Assembly (NCBI GenBank): GCA_029060285.1
Contig: JAIDUH010000152.1
Span: 1-47,903, forward strand
DNA length: 47,903 nt
Direction of reading: 5' to 3'
Origin: Muribaculaceae bacterium
Lineage (GTDB): Bacteria > Bacteroidota > Bacteroidia > Bacteroidales > Muribaculaceae
Below, piece by piece: positions 21,101 through 29,192 of this stretch. The position numbers were made by a program, and so were the translations under genes. The notes beneath the pieces were generated by a model that saw nothing but the letters and a program-made list of their open reading frames with translations, made no database searches and was not told the origin of the DNA. Each line of letters begins with the position of its first letter. The first letter of the stretch is position 1.

Positions 21101-21558
21101 AATATTATCTGAACCTCGGAAGCAACTTGGGCAACCGATTGCTCCACCTCACACGTGCCATGAAGGCTATCGGAGAGGAGTTCGGACCATATGAGACAAG
21201 CCATAAGGTGGAGTCGGACCCTTGGGGGTTCAACTCCACCAATCGTTTTGTCAACATTGGTCTGACAGTGGAGAGTGATCTCGATCCTGAAGAAGTGTTG
21301 GCGCGCCTGCAAAAGATCGAGAAAGGGATCTCCCAGCGCGGACACAGGCGTTGGGACGGTTCATACAACGACCGCGAAATCGATATTGACATAATGGCCT
21401 CTGACGGCGAATCATATGACTCACCTTCACTCCATATTCCACATCCTCACCTTGCCAAGCGAGAATTCTTTCTCAAGCCGCTCGCCGAGCTTGCTCCCGA
21501 ATGGCGCCACCCTGGGTCAGGACTCACTGCAGAAGAAATGCTCAATCAACTATCATGA
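21097..21558 (+). CDS. folK: 2-amino-4-hydroxy-6-hydroxymethyldihydropteridine pyrophosphokinase-like (HPPK)
   Basis: [77 protein letters not shown] overlaps the infB stop (ATGA). Confidence 0.9.
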   Translation: MKYYLNLGSNLGNRLLHLTRAMKAIGEEFGPYETSHKVESDPWGFNSTNRFVNIGLTVESDLDPEEVLARLQKIEKGISQRGHRRWDGSYNDREIDIDIMASDGESYDSPSLHIPHPHLAKREFFLKPLAELAPEWRHPGSGLTAEEMLNQLS

Positions 21559-22208
21559 ATATTCTATTGAAAGACGGATGTGTCGGTCTTAAAGGCACAG
21601 ACTTTGCCCAATCCGGACAAGATGCGGAATGGGTAGAGCTCCGGGAGTCATGGCAACGTCTCGGCGACGAAAAATGGCAGAAGGCTGCCCGCGCACAAGA
21701 ACTCCATAATTTCCATAAGGCTCACAAATTCTGTGGATTTTGCGGCGGACACATGTCCACAGCCTCAGAAATATCAGTGAAATGCGACGACTGCGGCAGG
21801 GAGATATGGCCGCAACTCTCTCCGGCAATGGTAGTGCTCGTCACGCGCAGCCATGGAGAAGAAGCGCTGCTCGTGCACGCTGCCAATTTCAAGCATGCCG
21901 ATGTGCATGCATTAGTAGCAGGATTTGTAGAGACCGGAGAATCACTCGAGCAATGCGTAGCCCGCGAAGTGAAAGAAGAGACTTCTATAGAAGTTTCCAA
22001 CATAAAATACGTAGGAAGCCAAAGCTGGCCTTTTCCGGGGCAAATGATGGTAGGATTCACTGCTGAATACAAAAGCGGAAATATCAGGTTATCAGACGGA
22101 GAACTCACCTCTGCCGGATGGTTCACACGCGACAATCATCCCCCACTCCCGTCTCCGCCATCCTTGTCCCGCCACATCATAGATCTTTGGATTGAAGGAA
22201 AACTTTAA
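21555..22208 (+). CDS. nudC: NAD+ diphosphatase/NADH pyrophosphatase (NUDIX with zinc ribbon)
   Basis: CGFCGGHM...CDDCGREIWPQLSPAMVVLV zinc ribbon and GFVETGESLEQCVAREVKEETSIEV Nudix box. Confidence 0.93.
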   Translation: MNILLKDGCVGLKGTDFAQSGQDAEWVELRESWQRLGDEKWQKAARAQELHNFHKAHKFCGFCGGHMSTASEISVKCDDCGREIWPQLSPAMVVLVTRSHGEEALLVHAANFKHADVHALVAGFVETGESLEQCVAREVKEETSIEVSNIKYVGSQSWPFPGQMMVGFTAEYKSGNIRLSDGELTSAGWFTRDNHPPLPSPPSLSRHIIDLWIEGKL

Positions 22209-22220
22209 ACACATATAACG

Positions 22221-22253
22221 CAAAACGATGTAGCTCAAAGAGCTACATCGTTT
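22221..22253. terminator. Bidirectional terminator
   Basis: AAAACGATGTAGCTC-AAA-GAGCTACATCGTTTT. Confidence 0.85.
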
Positions 22254-22267
22254 TAGTGTGGTTTTTG

Positions 22268-22341
22268 TCGGGGTGAGGCGACTCGAACGCCCGACCTCTA
22301 CGTCCCGAACGTAGCGCGCTAACCAACTGTGCTACACCCCG
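22268..22341 (-). tRNA. tRNA-Pro (anticodon CGG)
   Basis: Minus strand CGGGGTGTAGCACAGTTGGTTAGCGCGCTACGTTCGGGACGTAGAGGTCGGGCGTTCGAGTCGCCTCACCCCGA: acceptor, anticodon loop TTCGGGA and T-loop TTCGAGT fold. Confidence 0.96.
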
Positions 22342-22382
22342 AGTGCAATTTCAAGGCGGCGGTTGCCGCTCAATTGCGAGTG

Positions 22383-22414
22383 CAAAATTAATCTATTTTT
22401 TTATAATATGCAAA
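22383..22414 (-). promoter_or_regulatory. Bacteroidetes-type promoter (TTTG-N20-TAATTTTG) for tRNA-Pro
   Basis: Consensus elements with 20-nt spacing upstream of the tRNA. Confidence 0.6.
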
Positions 22415-22462
22415 TTTTTCACTTAAAAAATGTCAGTAATATTCTGCAATGCCCATGTTGAG

Positions 22463-22497
22463 ACACGGCTCTTTCATTTATGATGTCTTTCCGATGG
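22463..22497 (-). mobile_element. Truncated solo arm of the MITE-like element found at 34.1-36.2 kb
   Basis: ACACGGCTCTTTCATTTATGATGTCTTTCCGATGG matches the reverse complement of the right arm of copy 35779..35914 with one mismatch over 35 nt. Confidence 0.8.
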
Positions 22498-22531
22498 ACT
22501 TATCACTCAGTGTTCGCAATGCCGGAGGATT

Positions 22532-23614
22532 CTATGATGTATACAAGGGATAGAGACGGTCTATGAACCTTGACCACGACAGTTCCTCTTCAAAGCGATG
22601 CCGCGCAGCTTGTCCGATCTGCATTCTAAGCTCACTCGACGAAGCGAGCCTGCGCATTTCTCGCGCAAGACTCTCGACATCTCCCGGAGGCACCAGGATC
22701 CCATCTTTATTATGGGTTATATATTCAGGTTGCGCTCCATTATCAGTGCATATGATAGGACGCCCTTCCTTCATGAATTCAATGTTCGACATCCCAAAAG
22801 CCTCCGGCGCAGACGACGGAAGGACCCCGAAATGCGACATCCGTATGAAGTCTTCAGTATTTTCCTTATGTCTTGGCCAGTCGATCATATGCATCACACC
22901 GGCATTCAGTGCCCGCCTCCTCAACGAGTCAACATAATCAGGATGACCCGTGCCGACTATGCGGAGACGTATTTTCATTGGCCGCAAGATGACAAGTGCA
23001 TCTATGAGTTCCTCCAAACCCTTGTCCGGCGCAAGGCGTCCCAGATACATTGCCGTGGCAGGTCCTTTTGAAGGTTCTGCCGTCACAGGCTGCAATTCGA
23101 TATTCAAGCTATTGTGGATCACTTTGGCATTTATGTCATCGGAGGCATAACGCCCTTTCCAATGCCATCCCGACATAAACTTTTGCTTTGCAATCCGGGA
23201 GACAAAAACCATATGGTCTACATTGCGGTAGACAAATCTATGAAACGGACTACGCCCTGCCCTCCTTACATAGTGACGGGTCAGTATGACCCTTATATCG
23301 TGCCTTCCCAAAAGCCGACGTGCTGTAAGAGCAGAAAATGCATCTCTTGTATTATGGCAATGTATTGCGGTAGGCTCGCTGCTTTCATTCAGCACATCAC
23401 AGACGCCCTTGACAGCGTGATATGAAAGGAAACCACCCAATGGAGCGAAACGGACCTCAATTCCTTTCCTACGAAACACATCGTCTACCGCCCGCGCATC
23501 CCTGGTAATGACCAGCACGTCATCGCCGCGATCACGGCAGTGACAGCAAATGTCGAGCGCATAGCGCTCCACACCTGACCACATTACAGAAGAAAGGACA
23601 TGGATAATCCTCAT
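22532..23614 (-). CDS. Glycosyltransferase, GT4-like (GT-B fold)
   Basis: MRIIHVLSSVMWSGVERYALDIC, AMYLGRLAPDKGLEELIDAL, LPSSAPEAFGMSNIEFMKEGRPIICTDNGAQPEYI. Confidence 0.93.
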   Translation of the reverse strand: MRIIHVLSSVMWSGVERYALDICCHCRDRGDDVLVITRDARAVDDVFRRKGIEVRFAPLGGFLSYHAVKGVCDVLNESSEPTAIHCHNTRDAFSALTARRLLGRHDIRVILTRHYVRRAGRSPFHRFVYRNVDHMVFVSRIAKQKFMSGWHWKGRYASDDINAKVIHNSLNIELQPVTAEPSKGPATAMYLGRLAPDKGLEELIDALVILRPMKIRLRIVGTGHPDYVDSLRRRALNAGVMHMIDWPRHKENTEDFIRMSHFGVLPSSAPEAFGMSNIEFMKEGRPIICTDNGAQPEYITHNKDGILVPPGDVESLAREMRRLASSSELRMQIGQAARHRFEEELSWSRFIDRLYPLYTS

Positions 23615-23646
23615 CCGCGCAACACTGACCTAATAAGAGCGGTTGA

Positions 23647-24774
23647 TTAATTGCGTGCGGCAAGCATGACGGAGAGGTCGGCGGAAGGAAGGCCGGTGTA
23701 GGAACCGATCAGCTTATCCACCAGCTTCCCATGATAAGTGACAATACCTTGCTGCACACCTTCGTTGGTGGATATCATACTGTCAAAGCTCTCCTTCAGA
23801 CGCATTTCATCGAAGAAGTTGACGAGCACATTGCTCAATGCCATTGCCACTGTACGGGGCACAGATACTGACGGATGCGACTCTTTAAAGTCAAGCACAT
23901 AAGCACTGTCTTTCATCACAGCTGAAAGATTCTTGGGGAATTCAAACTGACGCGTCGTGGTGCCTAACAATATTACATCGGCAGTCTTCACCTTATTGTA
24001 GAGCACGCGGGGGTGAATCATGATGGTCTGAATCTGAGGGCCACATATTTCTCTTGCCACTGCGAGCATGGAGACATCGTTGTTGACTACGGTGACCTGG
24101 GCTCCCATGTTCAATGCCGCCTTAGCCGCGGAATATACGTCTGTGCCATCTCCAATGATCAGCACTTCGCAAGGGTTGATTCCAGCCACACTTGCAAGCA
24201 GCACGCCTTTGCCTCCACCCAAGTATGAAAGATTCTCCTGTGCATACATTATGGCGGCGCGCCCGTCGATTTCGTCGATGATGTCAGCGAAGATAGGGGT
24301 ATCATTGTGGCTATACATGTTGTCGAGACATCCCATCGTGATGTCCATGTCAAGGAGAGCCTTGATGGAATCCTTGTCGATGACTCCGGATGCCATTGTG
24401 CAAAGCAATGAGCTTCCGGGCTTCATCAGCATGATGTCGGCAGTCCGCAAGGGAGAGAACGAAAGCACCATAGATGCGCCTAAAGCTTCCTCACGAGAAA
24501 CTATCTTCACCCCATATTCCGCATATGCATCATCACTGAAGGAGATGTCGACACCGGCACCTTCTTCCATAGCCACTTTAAGACCTGAAGATGTCAAAAG
24601 GCCACATGCCTCCGGCGTAAGCAGCATGCGGGTCTCGTCAGTGTCCTGATAGTTGGCCAGCATTGCTATGTCGATAGAGTCTCCGCTATTAAGCATATTG
24701 GCATGCATCAGCAGCGGTTCAAGCTCAATTGTTGTAGTAGTTTCGCTTTGAATTGCTTCTTTGTTCATGGTCAT
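23647..24774 (-). CDS. Alanine dehydrogenase / NAD(P) transhydrogenase alpha-like protein
   Basis: DETRMLLTPEACGLLTSSGLKVAMEEGAGVDISFSDDAYAEYGVKIV; Rossmann segment VLIIGDGTDVYSAAKAALNMGAQVTVV. Confidence 0.82.
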   Translation of the reverse strand: MTMNKEAIQSETTTTIELEPLLMHANMLNSGDSIDIAMLANYQDTDETRMLLTPEACGLLTSSGLKVAMEEGAGVDISFSDDAYAEYGVKIVSREEALGASMVLSFSPLRTADIMLMKPGSSLLCTMASGVIDKDSIKALLDMDITMGCLDNMYSHNDTPIFADIIDEIDGRAAIMYAQENLSYLGGGKGVLLASVAGINPCEVLIIGDGTDVYSAAKAALNMGAQVTVVNNDVSMLAVAREICGPQIQTIMIHPRVLYNKVKTADVILLGTTTRQFEFPKNLSAVMKDSAYVLDFKESHPSVSVPRTVAMALSNVLVNFFDEMRLKESFDSMISTNEGVQQGIVTYHGKLVDKLIGSYTGLPSADLSVMLAARN

Positions 24775-24835
24775 TCGTTTTTATAGAATCAAGATTGTGG
24801 GATACCGGTATATGACCGGCAAATCTCCGCAACGG

Positions 24836-24867
24836 CAAAATTAACAAATTATTCGAATTTCTCCAAA
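24836..24867 (-). promoter_or_regulatory. Bacteroidetes-type promoter (TTTG-N20-TAATTTTG)
   Basis: Consensus elements upstream of 23647..24774. Confidence 0.6.
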
Positions 24868-25061
24868 TTGTAGAAATGATTTTTAAGAAGTTGTTTAAAC
24901 TTATTTTTTTATTAAGGTTTCGTCAGGTTTTCGAGCGGATTTTTCTTCATGAAGAAGGAGCGATGCGGGCATCGTGACTGATGAATGAAGGAAAATACGC
25001 CGAAAAGATGGCGGAAGATTAATAAAAAGAATCATATTTTTAGTGTTTTATATTGATTTTT

Positions 25062-25598
25062 TTAATTCGTAAATAAGTTTAAACAACTTCTAATAAAGTC
25101 GTCTACAGTCTCTGCTATTTGAGATTTAGTTTCGAGCTTATTTCCTGAAATAATCAGCTTTGCCTTGTCGTAGAAAGGTTTCCTGACCGCCATATGCTCC
25201 CTCAGGGTGTCGATTACCTGTTGTTTCGACTTTCCTGCCATCAGCGGACGTTTGTTTCCCGCCTCGATTATCCTATCTGCTATCACCCCTTCGGAAGCCT
25301 GAAGGCAGACAGTCAAGCCACGGGAATTCATATAGTCCATGTTGTCGCTGAAACAAGGAGTGCCTCCACCGCATGACACGATGACGCCGTTCATTTCTCC
25401 CACTTCCCGGAGCATCGCGCTTTCTATCCTGCGAAATTCAGACTCTCCCTTAGAGGCAAAAATGTCTTTGACAGTTGCATGAAACCTTTGCTCAATATAA
25501 AAGTCAAGGTCGATGTGTTGAAGTCCGGTCTTTCGTGCGAGAGCACGGCCAAATGTTGTCTTTCCGGATGCCATATAGCCAACTATGAATAGCGTCAT
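25062..25598 (-). CDS. aroK: Shikimate kinase
   Basis: MTLFIVGYMASGKTTFGRALARKTGLQHIDLDFYIEQR, VVSCGGGTPCF, RPLM motifs. Confidence 0.95.
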   Translation of the reverse strand: MTLFIVGYMASGKTTFGRALARKTGLQHIDLDFYIEQRFHATVKDIFASKGESEFRRIESAMLREVGEMNGVIVSCGGGTPCFSDNMDYMNSRGLTVCLQASEGVIADRIIEAGNKRPLMAGKSKQQVIDTLREHMAVRKPFYDKAKLIISGNKLETKSQIAETVDDFIRSCLNLFTN

Positions 25599-25627
25599 AC
25601 CGTGAGAATTTAGAATTTAGAATTGGG

Positions 25628-26872
25628 TCATTGATCTTTGATGATGGGGAGCTCGATACGGAAAGTGGTCCCTTTGCCAATTTCTGATTCCTTGACATAG
25701 ATGCGTCCGTCATGGTATTCTTCGATTATTCTCTTGACGAGAGTCAATCCGAGTCCCCAGCCCCGTTCTTTAGTGGTGTAGCCCGGATTGAACACTTTGG
25801 CAAAGTTCTTTCGCGGAATTCCCTTTCCGGTGTCACGCACCTCTATCCAAATAAAATCTTTTCCCCTGCCCGTAGTGATATGGATTTCCCCTACTCCCGA
25901 CATGGCGTCCACGGCATTTTTCGTAAGGTTTTCCATCACCCATTCAAAGAGGCTCGTGGAGACCATCACGCCGAAATCATCCTCACCGAAATGGAAATTG
26001 AGGGAAACCTTTCCGGAAATCCTGCCCCTCATATATTCAAGGGAGGATTCTATGGTCTGATTGAGATATTCGAGTTCCAACGATGGCCGGGAACCTATTT
26101 TTGAGAATCTTTCAGCTATCTTCGAAAGTCGCTTGACATCCTTGTCAATTTCAGATGTCACCTCCTGATCTGTCCCGCATGCCTCGAGATACTGACTCCA
26201 GGCCATGAGCGAAGATATTGGAGTGCCAAGCTGATGGGCAGTCTCTTTGGACAGACCGACCCAGACCCGGTTTTGCTCTGCCTTCTTTGTGTAGACTACC
26301 GCCGTATAGATTATCAAGACGAGCACAATCATGACAGCCAGCACTACATAGGGATAAAGGCTCAGCCTGCGAAGCAGTATCGAATCTTCATAATAGATAT
26401 ACTGGTTTATGCCCGGATATACCTCCACCCTGATGAAATGGGGATCCGCCCCCACTAATTTGTCAAGGCTCTTATTTCCGACAGCCTTACCAAGTCTTTT
26501 TTCAAGAAACTTTTGATTGCGTTCGGTAAGGTCAGAAAAAACCACGTGCTCCCCGTCTGCCACATGGTCGGGGAGCTCGTAGTTTCTATATTCAAGTATG
26601 TTCTTGTCGGCATCGGTGACCATTACAGGGATCGAATTGTTCTGAGCGATGATGTTAAGGAGAAACTCAAAGTCAGCGTTCCCTTCCACCTGCGCCATTT
26701 TCTCTGTCGCCGATGCCCAAATGTTCATTCTCTCGCGCTCCTGAATCGAAAGTTGCTTCACAAGATTTGTGGAAATAATAAGAAATATTATCACGGAAAT
26801 CGCGGAGCAAATAAGAAAGATAGTCTTTCCGTATTGATCAGAAATGGCAGAGAGTTTCATTGGCTTAGACAA
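25628..26872 (-). CDS. Membrane sensor histidine kinase
   Basis: Two TM segments, ETAHQLGTPISSLMAW H-box, ENLTKNAVDAM N-box, DTGKGIP and GWGLGLTL G-boxes. Confidence 0.94.
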   Translation of the reverse strand: MSKPMKLSAISDQYGKTIFLICSAISVIIFLIISTNLVKQLSIQERERMNIWASATEKMAQVEGNADFEFLLNIIAQNNSIPVMVTDADKNILEYRNYELPDHVADGEHVVFSDLTERNQKFLEKRLGKAVGNKSLDKLVGADPHFIRVEVYPGINQYIYYEDSILLRRLSLYPYVVLAVMIVLVLIIYTAVVYTKKAEQNRVWVGLSKETAHQLGTPISSLMAWSQYLEACGTDQEVTSEIDKDVKRLSKIAERFSKIGSRPSLELEYLNQTIESSLEYMRGRISGKVSLNFHFGEDDFGVMVSTSLFEWVMENLTKNAVDAMSGVGEIHITTGRGKDFIWIEVRDTGKGIPRKNFAKVFNPGYTTKERGWGLGLTLVKRIIEEYHDGRIYVKESEIGKGTTFRIELPIIKDQ

Positions 26873-28340
26873 ACTTTATTCTTGCCTTCTTTGTGACGCG
26901 GCATGTGTTGTCGGAGAATGTTGCTTCCCCGGGTTGAAGGGTTATGATTTCAGCTGCAATGTCAGCATCTTCAGGATTCTCAATCACACACCCGCCCTCA
27001 AGCCACTGGGCTACATTGTCAAGAAGACGATCAAGTATATCAGGATCGTTTACGACCCTGAAGAGACCATGGTGGCCGTCAGGGATATCCATACGATATA
27101 CGGAAGACTCAACATTGAGCGTACGCGAAGCCTTTACAAAAAGTCCCTTTTGATTTACGTATCCAAGGAACACCACAGGAGGGAGTCCGCCGGGGCGTGC
27201 AGGAGATGACTGGGCTCTTACCGAAGCAGGAGTAGACTGCTGCTCTTTTACGGGGCGTTGCGGAGCTTGGGCCACCCGGGCAGGTTCAGGATGCGTCACG
27301 GTATCCGATTGACGTCTTTGCTCTGCCTCCATGTGCTTAGGAGCCTCAGCATTCGATTGCATCAAGGCAGCGAGTTCCCTCTTCGCTGCACTGAGTTCGC
27401 GTCTCAGGCCATCCGATTCCCTCTTGGCAGCATCCACCTCGCGTTCAAGCGCCTCAGTCTTGGCTTTAAGCTGCTTTATCTCCTCATTTTTTGAGGTAAG
27501 GGAATTTGCATATTGCTCTCGCATCTTATTCTGCTCTTCCTTAGCGGCTTTCTTTGCCTCGCGGATTTCTTTCTCTCCGGCCTTATGGTCTGACAACGAA
27601 GCTCCGGTCTCCTTCATGCTCTTCGAAGCATAGACCACAAGCCAAATGACGACACCCACAAGCACTACAAGAATACCGATATACCAACCGGTATTGCTCG
27701 ATTTCTTTGGCTGCTCATCGGCAAGCCCGGCATCAGCTTCAGCCTGCGCTACAGCCTCTTCAACAGCTGCCTGCGCCTCAGCCTCCTTTAATACAGTCTG
27801 CTCTGCAGACTCATTTGAAGCCTGAGACCCAGTTTCTGCAGCGGTAGCAGGAGCAGGGGAAGGGGCGGCCGGTTTGGACTCATTGGCTGCCTTTTGATCT
27901 TGAGCATTCGGCTCTGCGGGCTTAGGATCAGCAGGTTTAGAATCAGCAGTCGGAGCAGAAACATTCAGCTTGTTAAGATTTTTTGCAAGCACCGACAGGC
28001 ACTTTTTGCCGTCATCCTTAAGTCCCGGGGATTTAAAGAACGTGGAGCTCCAGTATTCCACGAGTTTCTTCTTGTCCCAAGAAGCATAGTCTTTTGGGAG
28101 AGCAACAGCATTAAAGCTCTTGATGTTTTCCTGTTCCTTGGCTTTAAGCGACTTGGAAAGCTCAGCCACACTGGAGGGGTTGAGTTTGTCAAGATAGTCA
28201 GAGCCATTGTTTGCATATCGAAGATAATGCTTGGCGGCAATCGCACGCGCATGCTCCATATCCTTTTCGGAAACGGCAAAAGAAGGAATAGCGGTGACCA
28301 TGGCCACCGCTATCATGAATATTTTGAGGAAGTATTTCAT
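26865..28340 (-). CDS. Signal peptide-bearing, single-TM, coiled-coil protein (hypothetical)
   Basis: N-terminal signal, Ala/Pro/Glu-rich linker, TM WYIGILVVLVGVVIWLVVYA, long coiled coil. Confidence 0.75.
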   Translation of the reverse strand: MKYFLKIFMIAVAMVTAIPSFAVSEKDMEHARAIAAKHYLRYANNGSDYLDKLNPSSVAELSKSLKAKEQENIKSFNAVALPKDYASWDKKKLVEYWSSTFFKSPGLKDDGKKCLSVLAKNLNKLNVSAPTADSKPADPKPAEPNAQDQKAANESKPAAPSPAPATAAETGSQASNESAEQTVLKEAEAQAAVEEAVAQAEADAGLADEQPKKSSNTGWYIGILVVLVGVVIWLVVYASKSMKETGASLSDHKAGEKEIREAKKAAKEEQNKMREQYANSLTSKNEEIKQLKAKTEALEREVDAAKRESDGLRRELSAAKRELAALMQSNAEAPKHMEAEQRRQSDTVTHPEPARVAQAPQRPVKEQQSTPASVRAQSSPARPGGLPPVVFLGYVNQKGLFVKASRTLNVESSVYRMDIPDGHHGLFRVVNDPDILDRLLDNVAQWLEGGCVIENPEDADIAAEIITLQPGEATFSDNTCRVTKKARIKFV

Positions 28341-28349
28341 CAGCGGTAA

Positions 28350-29069
28350 TTATTCTTCAGCTTCCTTCATATTATGGAATACGTTCTGCACGTCGTCATC
28401 ATCTTCGAAACGGTCAAGGAGCTTCTCGATGCTTTCGCGCTGTTCGGGAGTAACTTCCTTATAGTCTGTAGGGATTCTCTCAAACTCTGCGCTGACGATT
28501 TCCATTCCGGCACCCTCGAGGAATTTCTGGATGTTGTTGAACTGGTCGAAAGCTCCATATATCAGCCATTCTTCCTCCTCAGCCTCGAGTTCAGCATCAA
28601 GGTCCATGAGCTCAAGTTCAAAATCCTCAAGACTTGTTTCGGGATTTGGCTTGACATGGAATACACTCTTGTGGTCGAAAAGGAATGAGAGTGAACCCTG
28701 AGTGCCAAGTGAACCGCCATGTTTAGTGAAATAGCTACGTACATTAGCCACTGTACGCTGATTGTTGTCGGTAGCGGTCTCCACTACGATAGCAATTCCA
28801 AAAGGACCGTATCCTTCATATACGATCTCCTTGTAGTCAGATGCGTCCTTGTCGGTCGCCTTCTTGATGGCGCGTTCAATAGTGTCCTTAGGCATGTTGG
28901 CAGCCTTCGCGTTGTGCATGAGCATACGAAGACGAGGGTTCATGTCGGGATCGGGACCACCAGCCTTGACAGCGATGGTGATTTCTTTTCCTATGCGGGT
29001 AAATGTTCTTGACATGTTGCCCCAGCGTTTTAACTTGCGGGCTTTACGGAATTCAAATGCTCTTCCCAT
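28350..29069 (-). CDS. YebC/PmpR family transcriptional regulator
   Basis: GRAFEFRKARKLKRWGNMSRTFTRIGKEITIAVKAGGPDPDMNPRLRMLMHNAKAANMPKDTIERAIKKA. Confidence 0.97.
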   Translation of the reverse strand: MGRAFEFRKARKLKRWGNMSRTFTRIGKEITIAVKAGGPDPDMNPRLRMLMHNAKAANMPKDTIERAIKKATDKDASDYKEIVYEGYGPFGIAIVVETATDNNQRTVANVRSYFTKHGGSLGTQGSLSFLFDHKSVFHVKPNPETSLEDFELELMDLDAELEAEEEEWLIYGAFDQFNNIQKFLEGAGMEIVSAEFERIPTDYKEVTPEQRESIEKLLDRFEDDDDVQNVFHNMKEAEE

Positions 29070-29070
29070 A

Positions 29071-29105
29071 TTTAGTTTTCAGTTTTTAGTTGTCTGTTGT
29101 CAGAA
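29071..29105. repeat. Heptamer tandem repeat (TTTAGTT-like, 5 degenerate units)
   Basis: TTTAGTT TTCAGTT TTTAGTT GTCTGTT GTCAGAA. Confidence 0.7.
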
Positions 29106-29110
29106 TTATG

Positions 29111-29176
29111 AGTGTTTTATCATGTTTTATCATGTTGCATCATGATACATCAAGATAAATCATGACCAATCATGAT
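29111..29176. repeat. 10-bp phased CATGNNNNAT tandem repeat
   Basis: CATGTTTTAT CATGTTGCAT CATGATACAT CAAGATAAAT CATGACCAAT CATGATC. Confidence 0.8.
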
Positions 29177-29192
29177 CAAAGATTTATTAATT

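Noticed and set aside
22268-22500. tRNA-Pro as an integration (att) site
   Set aside because: No duplicated tRNA 3' end or integrase; the neighbouring repeat fragment is on the 5' side and belongs to the MITE-like family.
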